Positions 1 through 6,162 of a DNA stretch of 6,800 nucleotides are shown one piece after another. Origin of the DNA: Bacteroidetes bacterium UBA1860 (GTDB taxonomy: Bacteria; Bacteroidota; Rhodothermia; Balneolales; Balneolaceae); the NCBI GenBank assembly GCA_002338335.1, contig DDIC01000075.1, positions 1 to 6,800 on the forward strand. Reading direction: 5' to 3'. The notes below the pieces were generated by a model. The model worked only from the letters and a program-made list of their open reading frames with translations. It made no database searches and was not told the DNA's origin. A program made the translations under genes and the position numbers. Position 1 is the first letter of the stretch. Each line of letters begins with the position of its first letter.

Positions 1-622
1 GTGGGTAGTGTGTCACCATCACGACGGCATCTTCTTCCCCATGAATTTGATTGATACCTCCAGACACAATACGAAGTGCATCAATGTCTAGTCCTGAATC
101 AGTTTCATCGAGAAACGACAATTTGGGTTGGAGAACAGCCATTTGGAAGATCTCATTACGCTTCTTCTCACCTCCACTAAAGGCTGTATTTACACTTCTA
201 TGGAGGAATTCTGGATTCATCTCGACCAAGTCTAATTTGGTTTTGAGATAGTCTTCAAACTCCAGAGGATCCATTTCTTCCCTGCCGCGAGACTTGGCAA
301 TTGTATTGTAGGACTCCCTAAGCAACGTCATGTTTGTCACGCCTGGAACCTCGACAGGGTACTGAAACGCTAAGAAAATCCCTGCATGCGCGCGCTCATC
401 AGGATCCATTTCTAGGATGCTTTCGCCATCATAAATAATATCGCCTTGTGTGACTTCGTAGCCTGGATGTCCTGCGACAATTTTGGATAGTGTACTTTTG
501 CCACTACCATTTGGTCCCATAATGGCATGGATTTCACCCTTGTTGACGGTTAAATTGACACCCTTGAGGATTTCGATGTCCTCTCCTTCGACAATGGCGT
601 GTAGATTCTTGATTTCTAACAT
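1..622 (-). CDS. sufC: SufC, Fe-S cluster assembly ATPase (partial, C-terminus off the left edge)
   Basis: ABC-type ATPase of the SUF pathway. In the cytoplasm it binds SufB and SufD, and its ATP-driven dimerisation reshapes the SufBCD scaffold for Fe-S cluster assembly. 207 residues are visible from the ATG (complement of 620-622); the family is usually about 250, so roughly 40-45 C-terminal residues are missing. All nucleotide-binding motifs are present: Walker A GPNGSGKST (36-44), Q-loop Gln87 in AFQYPVEVPGV, signature FSGGEKKR (148-155), Walker B LSFLDE (168-173) followed by the SufC-typical TDSGLDID, and the H-loop His205 in VTHYP. The FSGGEKKRNE wording separates SufC from transporter ATPases. 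It lies 82 bases downstream of sufB on the same strand, as in other suf operons; sufD and sufS would be expected beyond the window. No clear Shine-Dalgarno precedes the start. Confidence 0.96.
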   Translation of the reverse strand, partial: MLEIKNLHAIVEGEDIEILKGVNLTVNKGEIHAIMGPNGSGKSTLSKIVAGHPGYEVTQGDIIYDGESILEMDPDERAHAGIFLAFQYPVEVPGVTNMTLLRESYNTIAKSRGREEMDPLEFEDYLKTKLDLVEMNPEFLHRSVNTAFSGGEKKRNEIFQMAVLQPKLSFLDETDSGLDIDALRIVSGGINQIHGEEDAVVMVTHYP

Positions 623-683
623 GAATTAGGATTGTTGATGATTACAGGTTGTTATGCAGACGATTGGAAAAGTAGGTTTTGGG

Positions 684-701
684 AAGACACTCAAATGTCT
701 T
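684..701 (-). other. Perfect 6-bp stem-loop just after the sufB stop
   Basis: AAGACA at 684-689 pairs perfectly with TGTCTT at 696-701 around a 6-base loop. It begins three bases beyond the sufB stop codon, in the 82-base sufB-sufC gap (623-704). On the transcribed minus strand it is followed by CCC and mixed sequence, not a U-tract, so it does not look like a full intrinsic terminator. It could affect mRNA stability or the relative output of sufC, or be chance. I see nothing else in the gap: no small gene and no obvious promoter. Confidence 0.35.
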
Positions 702-704
702 GTA

Positions 705-2159
705 TTACCCAACACTTCCTTCCAATTTGATATCGAGCAATTTGTTGGCTTCGATGGCAAATTCCATGGGGAGTTCTTTTAACACTTCCTTCACAAAGCC
801 ATTCACAATCATGGAGATGGCATCTTGCTCACTCATCCCCCGTTGCTGCAGATAAAAGATTTGCTCTTCACCGACTCTCGATGTGGTTGCTTCGTGCTCT
901 ATTTTTCCAGTTGGGTTGGCCGATTCAATGTATGGGAATGTGTGCGCACCACACGTTTGACCAATCAACATGGAATCACACTGTGAATAATTGCGTGCAT
1001 TCTCCGCGTTTTTGCCAATTTTAACCAGTCCTCGGTAACTATTTTGAGACTCTCCAGCGCTAATTCCTTTGGAAATGATCGTACTCTTGGTGTTTTTGCC
1101 AAGGTGAATCATTTTCGTTCCTGTATCGGCTTGCTGTCGTTTGCTGGTGACAGCGACCGAATAAAACTCACCAACGGAATTATCCCCTTGTAGAATCACA
1201 CTTGGATATTTGAGTGTCACCGCAGAACCCGTTTCAAGCTGCGTCCACGAGATTTTGGACCCATCTCCTTTGGCTAAACCTCTCTTGGTCACAAAATTAT
1301 AGATACCACCCACCCCTTTTTCATCTCCAGAATACCAGTTTTGAATGGTTGAGTACTTGATTTCAGCACCATCCATCGCAATGAGCTCCACAACGGCAGC
1401 ATGAAGTTGATTGGTGTCAAACATTGGAGCGGTACACCCCTCCAGGTAGCTCACAAATGAGTTCTCTTCTGCGATGATTAGCGTACGCTCAAATTGACCA
1501 GAGTCCATATTGTTGATACGGAAGTAGGTCGAGAGCTCCATCGGGGAGATGGTGTCCTTTGGGACGTAGGTAAAGGACCCATCAGAGAACACAGCAGAAT
1601 TCAAGGCTGTGTAAAAATTATCACGAGCAGGGATGACAGAGCCCATATACTTCTTCACCAACTCAGGGTACTTTTGAATGGCTTCTGAGATTGAGCAAAA
1701 GATGACACCTGCATCAGCAAGCTTCTCTTTAAAAGAGGTAAAAACAGAGACGCTATCAAAGACTGCATCAACAGCCACCCCTGCGAGGCGTTCTTGTTCA
1801 TCTAACGGAATCCCTAAACGATCATAGGTATCTTTAATCGCCGGGTCTAGTTCGTCGAGTGACTCTAAGGAAGGCTTAGATTTAGGCGCGCTGTAGTACT
1901 GAATCTGGTTAAACACAGGCTTCACATAGCTTGCATTAAACCACTCTGGCTCTTCCATTTCAGACCATGCGCGGAATGCTTTCAAACGAAATTCCAGCAT
2001 CCATTCTGGTTCGTTTTTGATAGCGGAAAGTTGGCGAATGATGTCTTCGTTTAGACCTTTGGGGAACTCATCATATTCCACATCCGTCGTAAACCCGTAT
2101 TTGTACTCTTCTCCAATAAATTCGTGGAGTTTGTCGGTATCGCTCATCACTTCGCTCAT
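705..2159 (-). CDS. sufB: SufB, Fe-S cluster assembly scaffold protein
   Basis: Scaffold subunit of the SufBCD complex, where persulfide sulfur and iron are assembled into a cluster before transfer to target proteins. The length of 484 aa is close to the 495 of E. coli SufB, and the C-terminus can be aligned without gaps from the catalytic cysteine to the final GSVG. Residues I recall as important in E. coli SufB are all present: Arg214 and Asn216 in FRIN (R226, N228), Cys242 in EGCTAP (C254), Thr271, Gln273 and Trp275 in YSTIQNW, Lys292 (K303), Cys394 in SQCDSMLIG (C405), and His422-Glu423 in EHEATTS (H433, E434). The N-terminal part (about 1-90) is the helical SufB-specific region and the rest is the beta-helix core. 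A second Met lies at codon 5, so the true start could be four codons later. The stretch PKDTISPMEL (200-209) lacks the Cys seen in PKGVRCPMEL versions. sufC follows on the same strand. Confidence 0.97.
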   Translation of the reverse strand: MSEVMSDTDKLHEFIGEEYKYGFTTDVEYDEFPKGLNEDIIRQLSAIKNEPEWMLEFRLKAFRAWSEMEEPEWFNASYVKPVFNQIQYYSAPKSKPSLESLDELDPAIKDTYDRLGIPLDEQERLAGVAVDAVFDSVSVFTSFKEKLADAGVIFCSISEAIQKYPELVKKYMGSVIPARDNFYTALNSAVFSDGSFTYVPKDTISPMELSTYFRINNMDSGQFERTLIIAEENSFVSYLEGCTAPMFDTNQLHAAVVELIAMDGAEIKYSTIQNWYSGDEKGVGGIYNFVTKRGLAKGDGSKISWTQLETGSAVTLKYPSVILQGDNSVGEFYSVAVTSKRQQADTGTKMIHLGKNTKSTIISKGISAGESQNSYRGLVKIGKNAENARNYSQCDSMLIGQTCGAHTFPYIESANPTGKIEHEATTSRVGEEQIFYLQQRGMSEQDAISMIVNGFVKEVLKELPMEFAIEANKLLDIKLEGSVG

Positions 2160-2190
2160 AGAAATCTTGATTTTATTTTTAAAATTGTTG

Positions 2191-2206
2191 ATCCAGTTGT
2201 CTGGAT
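2191..2206 (-). other. 6-bp hairpin in the sufB leader
   Basis: ATCCAG (2191-2196) and CTGGAT (2201-2206) are perfect reverse complements around a 4-base loop, 31 bases before the sufB start codon. On the minus strand it is followed by CAACAATTTT and further A/T, so it is at best a poor terminator. It could be part of the 5' untranslated leader of sufB or an operator half-site pair. Function is unknown. Confidence 0.35.
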
Positions 2207-2242
2207 TGAAAAATCGGTTATCTAGACTGAATAAAAATAGCA

Positions 2243-2254
2243 GTCTTGCAAGAC
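2243..2254. repeat. 12-base perfect palindrome upstream of sufB
   Basis: GTCTTGCAAGAC is identical on both strands. It lies 83 bases before the sufB start and 48 bases after the Nudix stop. On the minus strand it is followed within three bases by TATTTTTATT. It therefore has two readings: an operator for a dimeric repressor overlapping the sufB promoter, or a weak terminator (4-bp stem, TGCA loop, short T-run) for the upstream operon. It matches no regulator site that I can name. Confidence 0.4.
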
Positions 2255-2302
2255 AAAGTCACGCACAATCTACCCTTTCGTCGTGCCTTCTGCAGGGTTA
2301 TT

Positions 2303-2773
2303 TCACGCGCTTCCTGCCGGGTCAATGAGCCACTGAGGGAGTATCGAGCCATTTCGGAGGATGGAGTCAATAGCAAGGACAATTCTCTGCTGTTCTGGCC
2401 ACAAAAAATAGGTTGAGATATCTTGCGCTTTAACCCACTGAAAGTCAGTGTGTTCATCATCTAGTGTTGGATCTGTTTGAAGCTCAACCTCACCAGCAAA
2501 TACTGGGATCTTGTGAAAAACATCATGTTTTGGATTGTAAAACTGATTCACAGTTGGCACCGTCCAAAATGGAGATGGGTATAGCTGTGTCTCCTCGACA
2601 ATCTCACGGTAAGCCGCCCGCCAAAAGGTTTCACCTGGATCCACTTTCCCTCCTATCATTCGCCACTGACCCGCGTAGATCTTGTGAGAAGCTCGCAGTA
2701 GAGCAAGATACTCGGGTCCGTCTTGCCCTAGTCGGTAGAGATATGCGTCGATGAGCTCTGGGAGTTTGGTCAT
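2303..2773 (-). CDS. Nudix hydrolase, substrate unknown
   Basis: Small cytoplasmic hydrolase (156 aa) that should cleave a nucleoside diphosphate linked to another group. The Nudix box spans residues 42-64: Gly42, Glu48, then REIVEE (56-61) with the metal-binding glutamates, in the GX5EX7REUXEEXGU pattern. The usual late Gly is Gln63, a single departure; the catalytic glutamates are intact. The N-terminus (LIDAYLYR) and the later EHTDFQWVKAQDI segment (about 107-119) are typical of the fold and faintly like dATP or dihydroneopterin-triphosphate pyrophosphatases, but that is not enough to name a substrate. Its ATG shares one base with the uxs stop (TAATG), which points to translational coupling and a shared transcript with greA, ugd and uxs. 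A role on nucleotide sugars or on damaged nucleotides would both fit. Its GC content (50-55% in the blocks counted) is clearly higher than that of the adjoining uxs. Confidence 0.9.
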   Translation of the reverse strand: MTKLPELIDAYLYRLGQDGPEYLALLRASHKIYAGQWRMIGGKVDPGETFWRAAYREIVEETQLYPSPFWTVPTVNQFYNPKHDVFHKIPVFAGEVELQTDPTLDDEHTDFQWVKAQDISTYFLWPEQQRIVLAIDSILRNGSILPQWLIDPAGSA

Positions 2774-3717
2774 TATGAGTTCAATCTCTCACTAACGTAT
2801 TTAATAGTGGAGAGAAGTCCATCATGACGACTGATTTTGGGTGACCAACCAAGTATTTCTTGAGCTTTTTTTATATCTGGCTTTCTAATTTTTGGGTCAT
2901 CAATTGGAAGGTCTCGATATACAATATTACTGGATGAACCAATAAGATTGATAATCTCTTTTGCAAAGTCAGTGATTGTAATTTCGTCAGGATTACCCAG
3001 ATTAATAGGCTCTACAACGCTGCTTAGAGAAAGCAGATAAATTCCTTCAACCATGTCATCAATATAACAAAATGATCTTGTTTGCTCTCCAGTTCCGAAA
3101 ACAGTCAAGTCTTCATTGAGTAATGCCTGGTAAATAAATGTAGGCAATGCCCTTCCATCGTTACTCCTCATTCTTGGGCCATATGTGTTGAAAATCCTAG
3201 CAATTTTCGTTGGTAAGTGATGGAATCGATGATATGCCATGGTCATAGCTTCTGCAAACCGTTTGGTTTCATCATAGACTCCTCTGTATCCAATGGGATT
3301 CACATTTCCCCAATAAGTCTCTGGCTGTGGGTGAACAAGGGGATCACCATATACTTCACTAGTAGATGCCAATACAAAAATTGCCTTTTTTGCCTTTGCA
3401 AGACCCAATGCTTTATGAGTTCCTATACTCCCAACTTTTAGGGTTTGTATTGGAATTTCTAGATAGTCTACAGGGGAAGCAGGTGAAGCAAAATGTAGCA
3501 CTAGGTCTACATCCTCAGAAATATGGATATAATTCGTAACGTCATGATTTAAAAACTTAAAGTTCTCTTCTGAAAAGAGGTGCTGAAGGTTGTCTAAGTC
3601 CCCGGTTATAAGATTATCAATAGCTATAACCTTCCAGTCTCTAGATATGTAGTAGTCGCAAAGATGAGAGCCTAAAAAACCTGCCCCTCCAGTAATGACT
3701 ACAGTCCCTCTATTCAT
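2773..3717 (-). CDS. uxs: UDP-glucuronic acid decarboxylase (UDP-xylose synthase)
   Basis: NAD-dependent extended short-chain dehydrogenase that converts UDP-glucuronate to UDP-xylose and CO2, a donor for surface polysaccharide. The 314 aa length is right for the bacterial soluble form; there is no N-terminal membrane anchor. Visible features: NAD-binding GGAGFLGS (10-17), Asp34 in AIDN for the adenosine ribose, ASPASPVDY (77-85), catalytic TSE (119-121), YxxxK Tyr148/Lys152, the family-typical HPQPETYWGNVNPIG (129-143) and RIFNTYGPRM (174-183), and Arg278 in DDPKIRKPDI. Glu121 and Arg278 are the positions I equate with the decarboxylation residues of ArnA (E434, R619), which argues against a simple epimerase. 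It follows ugd, which makes its substrate, after five bases, and its TAA stop overlaps the Nudix start. GC is about 33-38% in the blocks counted, well below the neighbours. Confidence 0.95.
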   Translation of the reverse strand: MNRGTVVITGGAGFLGSHLCDYYISRDWKVIAIDNLITGDLDNLQHLFSEENFKFLNHDVTNYIHISEDVDLVLHFASPASPVDYLEIPIQTLKVGSIGTHKALGLAKAKKAIFVLASTSEVYGDPLVHPQPETYWGNVNPIGYRGVYDETKRFAEAMTMAYHRFHHLPTKIARIFNTYGPRMRSNDGRALPTFIYQALLNEDLTVFGTGEQTRSFCYIDDMVEGIYLLSLSSVVEPINLGNPDEITITDFAKEIINLIGSSSNIVYRDLPIDDPKIRKPDIKKAQEILGWSPKISRHDGLLSTIKYVSERLNS

Positions 3718-4260
3718 AAGCTCTATACATAAACCGAGGGTCTACCTACACTAATGTAGTTTAAGCCTGCAGTCTGTGCATCTTCTAGATCATATAAATT
3801 TCTACCATCAAACACATTCGGTGATTTCATAATATGAGGGAATCTATTGATATCAGGCCTTCTAAACTCATTCCATTCAGTACAAATTATAAGAGCATCT
3901 ACATCTTCTAGAGCAGCATCACGTGTAGAGACAAACTCAATGGCATTGGAAGTTTCATCATCAATACTCCCCTTAAATGACTCAATTGCTTCTGGATCAT
4001 AAGCCTTCATTTTTACACCCAATCTGGCTAATTCCTTCGTGATGTACAGCGAGGGAGCCTCACGAACATCATCTGTTTCGGGTTTGAATGATAATCCCCA
4101 AATGCCAAAAACTTTGTTACTTAAATCGTTTTGGTAAAACAGTTTAATTTTTTCAACAAGGGATACTTTTTGAGAATCATTTACAGACATGACTGCGTCC
4201 AAAATCTTGAAGTCATAGTGATGCATAACTGCCGTATGATGAATCGCCTGCACATCTTTT
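2773..4260. other. Low-GC segment covering uxs and the 3' part of ugd
   Basis: Hand counts of 60-base blocks give 32-38% GC for most blocks from 2821 to 4260, with a few at 42-48%. Blocks counted in the Nudix gene (2341-2760) give 50-55%, and blocks between 4261 and 4740 give 40-50%, mostly 45-50%. The left edge coincides with the uxs/Nudix junction. The right edge falls inside ugd near codon 266, beside the GGSCFPKD active-site codons. The pattern suggests acquired or replaced DNA, but direct signs such as inverted repeats or an integrase are absent. Confidence 0.5.
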
Positions 4261-5057
4261 GGAAAGCAACTCCCACCATATCCTATCCCTGCAAAAAGGA
4301 ATCGCTTCCCAATTCGGCTATCTGTCCCGATCCCTTTGCGAACTTGATCCACATTCGCCCCGACTCGTTCACAAATATTGGCAATCTCATTCATGAACGT
4401 GATTTTGGTGGCTAACATTGCGTTTGCAGCATATTTCGTAAGTTCAGAGCTTCGTTCGTCCATCACGATAATAGGATTACCACTGCGCACAAAGGGTTGA
4501 TACATTGCCAGCATGATGTTGGCTGCTTTGTCGCTTGACGTACCAACAACCACACGTTCTGGTTTCATAAAGTCCTCAACAGCAGCCCCTTCTCTCAAAA
4601 ACTCTGGATTGGAGACCACATCGAATTCGTGATCTGTTTTGGAGGCAATAATCTCACGCACTTTGTCCGCTGTGCCGACGGGTACCGTGCTTTTGTTCAC
4701 AATCACTTTGTAGGTAGGGATCTTGTTGAATAGCTCACCCAAATCCGCAGCTACATTCAGAACAAAGCTCAAATCGGCTTGTCCATCAGCCCCTGGAGGT
4801 GTTGGCAGGCAAAGAAAAACGGCAGAGGCAAACTCAAAGGCTTCCTCGAGATTTGTTGTGAATTGGAGCCTTTCTTCGCGAATGGCTCGATCAAATACAT
4901 GTCGTAGTCCGGGTTCATAAATAGGAATTTCACCGTCTTTGAGTTTTTGGACTTTTTCAGCGTCAATATCCACACAGATGACATCATGGCCTGAATCAGC
5001 AAAACATGTTCCCGTCACAAGGCCCACATAACCTGTTCCAATCACAGCAATTTTCAT
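3723..5057 (-). CDS. ugd: UDP-glucose 6-dehydrogenase
   Basis: Oxidises UDP-glucose to UDP-glucuronate with two NAD+, in the cytoplasm, feeding the decarboxylase encoded next. 444 aa, the normal size. The N-terminal Rossmann domain opens with GTGYVG (7-12) and Asp30; the conserved STVPVGT (123-129) and NPEFLREG (150-157) follow. The central helical domain has ELTKYAANAMLATKI (205-219), and the active site GYGGSCFPKD (259-268) contains the nucleophile Cys264 and Asp268. The C-terminal UDP-binding domain holds GLSFKPETDDVREAPS (321-336) and FDGRN (416-420). The start overlaps the greA stop by four bases (ATGA), suggesting translational coupling; uxs starts five bases after the stop. GC content drops within the gene near codon 266, with the part encoding the C-terminus being AT-richer. 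GDP-mannose and UDP-ManNAc dehydrogenases are relatives, but the motifs and the uxs partner favour Ugd. Confidence 0.96.
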   Translation of the reverse strand: MKIAVIGTGYVGLVTGTCFADSGHDVICVDIDAEKVQKLKDGEIPIYEPGLRHVFDRAIREERLQFTTNLEEAFEFASAVFLCLPTPPGADGQADLSFVLNVAADLGELFNKIPTYKVIVNKSTVPVGTADKVREIIASKTDHEFDVVSNPEFLREGAAVEDFMKPERVVVGTSSDKAANIMLAMYQPFVRSGNPIIVMDERSSELTKYAANAMLATKITFMNEIANICERVGANVDQVRKGIGTDSRIGKRFLFAGIGYGGSCFPKDVQAIHHTAVMHHYDFKILDAVMSVNDSQKVSLVEKIKLFYQNDLSNKVFGIWGLSFKPETDDVREAPSLYITKELARLGVKMKAYDPEAIESFKGSIDDETSNAIEFVSTRDAALEDVDALIICTEWNEFRRPDINRFPHIMKSPNVFDGRNLYDLEDAQTAGLNYISVGRPSVYV

Positions 5058-5527
5058 GATCTAGAGATGCTTAAGATTTCAAGTTTGAGGTTTCCAGCTG
5101 GAACCTTCACTTCAATGATGTCCCCTACTTCCTTCCCCAATAAGGCAGCTCCAATAGGGGAATCAACGGAGATTTTACCACTGCTAAAATCAGCTTCATC
5201 TTTCGAAACCAGCGTATAATTCATGGTTTTGCCGACGTTGTGATTTTTGATCTCTACTGTAGACAGCAGATACGCTTTGGACGAATCAATGTTCTTTTCA
5301 TCGATAATAGACGACGTTGCTAGTGTGTTTTCAAGCTCAGCAATTCGTTTTTCCAGCATCCCTTGGGCCTCTTTTGCCGCATCATACTCTGCGTTTTCGC
5401 TAAGGTCCCCCTTGGCTCTTGCTTCTGCAATTTCCTCTGCAATCTCTTTGCGACCTCGTGTTTTGAGATCTTTGAGCTCTGCATCAAGCCTTTCGTACCC
5501 TTCTTTAGATAGATAATTCTTCGCCAT
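5054..5527 (-). CDS. greA: Transcription elongation factor GreA
   Basis: Binds the secondary channel of RNA polymerase and stimulates cleavage of backtracked transcripts, restarting arrested elongation. The 157 aa length is almost identical to the 158 of E. coli GreA. The N-terminal antiparallel coiled coil (about 1-75) carries GDLSENAEYDAAKEAQ (40-55) at its tip, with Asp41 and Glu44 at the same numbers as the metal-coordinating residues in E. coli. The C-terminal FKBP-like domain contains the family signature ISVDSPIGAALLGKEVGD (119-136). The next gene, ugd, starts inside its stop codon (ATGA), so a housekeeping transcription factor leads an operon of sugar-nucleotide genes. The start at 5527 gives the expected N-terminus; the base run before it has no strong Shine-Dalgarno. 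A likely promoter lies in the divergent gap. Confidence 0.97.
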   Translation of the reverse strand: MAKNYLSKEGYERLDAELKDLKTRGRKEIAEEIAEARAKGDLSENAEYDAAKEAQGMLEKRIAELENTLATSSIIDEKNIDSSKAYLLSTVEIKNHNVGKTMNYTLVSKDEADFSSGKISVDSPIGAALLGKEVGDIIEVKVPAGNLKLEILSISRS

Positions 5528-5562
5528 ATTTGGGTGTGGTGGTTCTCTTCAAATTAAAGTCA

Positions 5563-5593
5563 CTAAATTACCACTATTGCCCCTGCAAACCAA
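5563..5593 (-). promoter_or_regulatory. Candidate promoter of greA (Bacteroidota type)
   Basis: On the minus strand TAATTTAG (5563-5570) matches seven of eight positions of TAnnTTTG, taken as the Bacteroidota -7 element. TTG (5591-5593) lies 20 bases upstream, a suitable spacing for the -33 element. Transcription would begin near 5556, giving a leader of about 30 bases. It sits in the 86-base gap between greA and the divergent methyltransferase gene, where a promoter is expected. Such short matches arise easily by chance. I could not place a convincing plus-strand promoter. Confidence 0.35.
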
Positions 5594-5613
5594 TTTATAC
5601 AAAGCTCAATCCT

Positions 5614-6144
5614 TTGAAGAAATCCCCTAAACAACTCTTTTTGGAACATCAACGCAATGCTAAAGAGTTGAAGGAGCATGGATCGCTTCCCGAGCGGTCT
5701 ATATGGTTGCATAACATTCGAAGTATGCAAAACGTTGGCTCCATCTTTCGCACAGCAGATGCGCTAGCCATTGATGAAGTAATATTATCGGGGTATAGCC
5801 CCTGTCCTCCGCGACCCGAAATCTCTAAAACAGCTCTTGGGGCTGAAGAGCTTGTCCCATGGCGCTATGTTGACGATCCATCCCACGAAATCACAACAAT
5901 GAAGTCAAAAGAGGTCCTCATGATAGCACTCGAGCAAACGACCCAAAGTGAATCACTACTCTCTTTTGAAAGACCCACAACCGATTGGTGTCTTCTTGCA
6001 GGTAGCGAAACCGTAGGTCTGGATGACGAAATACTCTCTTTGGTCCATCAAACCGTCCACATTGATCAATATGGAGAGAAGCATTCGTTTAATGTATCGG
6101 TTGCTGTCGCGATTGCGCTTCATAGGCTGTCTTTTGAGGTGTGA
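5614..6144 (+). CDS. TrmH/SpoU-family RNA 2'-O-methyltransferase
   Basis: SPOUT-class methyltransferase that transfers a methyl group from S-adenosylmethionine to a ribose 2'-OH in tRNA or rRNA; the exact target cannot be told from sequence. With a TTG start at 5614 it is 176 aa, the usual size of this short family. Motif 1 is NIRSMQNVGSIFRTADA (34-50) with the invariant Arg46; motif 2 is LAGSETVGLDDEIL (128-141), with Ser where Asn is also common; motif 3 is HSFNVSVAVAIALH (157-170). Motifs 2 and 3 form the trefoil knot. The open frame extends upstream to a TTG at 5530, but that would put the start two bases from the divergent greA start and leave no room for promoters, and the extra 28 residues look like translated noncoding DNA. 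No ATG is available before residue 38. metG follows after 18 bases. Confidence 0.88.
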   Translation: MKKSPKQLFLEHQRNAKELKEHGSLPERSIWLHNIRSMQNVGSIFRTADALAIDEVILSGYSPCPPRPEISKTALGAEELVPWRYVDDPSHEITTMKSKEVLMIALEQTTQSESLLSFERPTTDWCLLAGSETVGLDDEILSLVHQTVHIDQYGEKHSFNVSVAVAIALHRLSFEV

Positions 6145-6162
6145 ACCTTCGTACTTTGAGCT

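Larger units (their letters stand above)
2160..2302 (-). promoter_or_regulatory. Upstream region of sufB (143 bases, no gene), probable promoter and leader
   Basis: This gap separates the Nudix stop from the sufB start and is the largest one between genes on the minus strand. It is AT-rich near sufB. Read on the minus strand, TATTTTTA at 2232-2239 matches seven of eight positions if the Bacteroidota -7 consensus is taken as TAnnTTTG. A TTTG lies 14 bases upstream, which is shorter than the usual spacing of around 20, so the promoter is not firmly placed. Two symmetrical elements inside it are listed separately. A promoter here would separate suf expression from the greA-ugd-uxs-Nudix unit; read-through is also possible. 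Confidence 0.4.

Noticed and set aside
51..251. 66-residue plus-strand frame at the left edge
   Set aside because: It is antisense to the SufC signature and Walker B region, which is unambiguous.
1494..1688. 64-residue open frame antisense to sufB
   Set aside because: It lies wholly inside the well-conserved sufB frame, with no domain and no start signal.
2233..2254. Intrinsic terminator for the greA-Nudix operon
   Set aside because: The stem is only four base pairs with a four-base loop and the T-run is short and displaced by three bases; too weak to call, so it is listed as a palindrome only.
2017..2328. 103-residue plus-strand frame across the sufB start and the intergenic gap
   Set aside because: Most of it is complement of sufB codons; the Leu/Ser-rich product resembles no family and has no visible ribosome site.
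2218..2460. 80-residue minus-strand frame overlapping the end of the Nudix gene
   Set aside because: Out of frame with the Nudix gene and without conserved features. I considered it as a frameshifted Nudix tail, but the Nudix protein is already complete.
5247..5516. 89-residue open frame antisense to greA
   Set aside because: It is Ser/Ala-rich low-complexity sequence, the complement of the greA coiled-coil codons; GreA is certain on the other strand.
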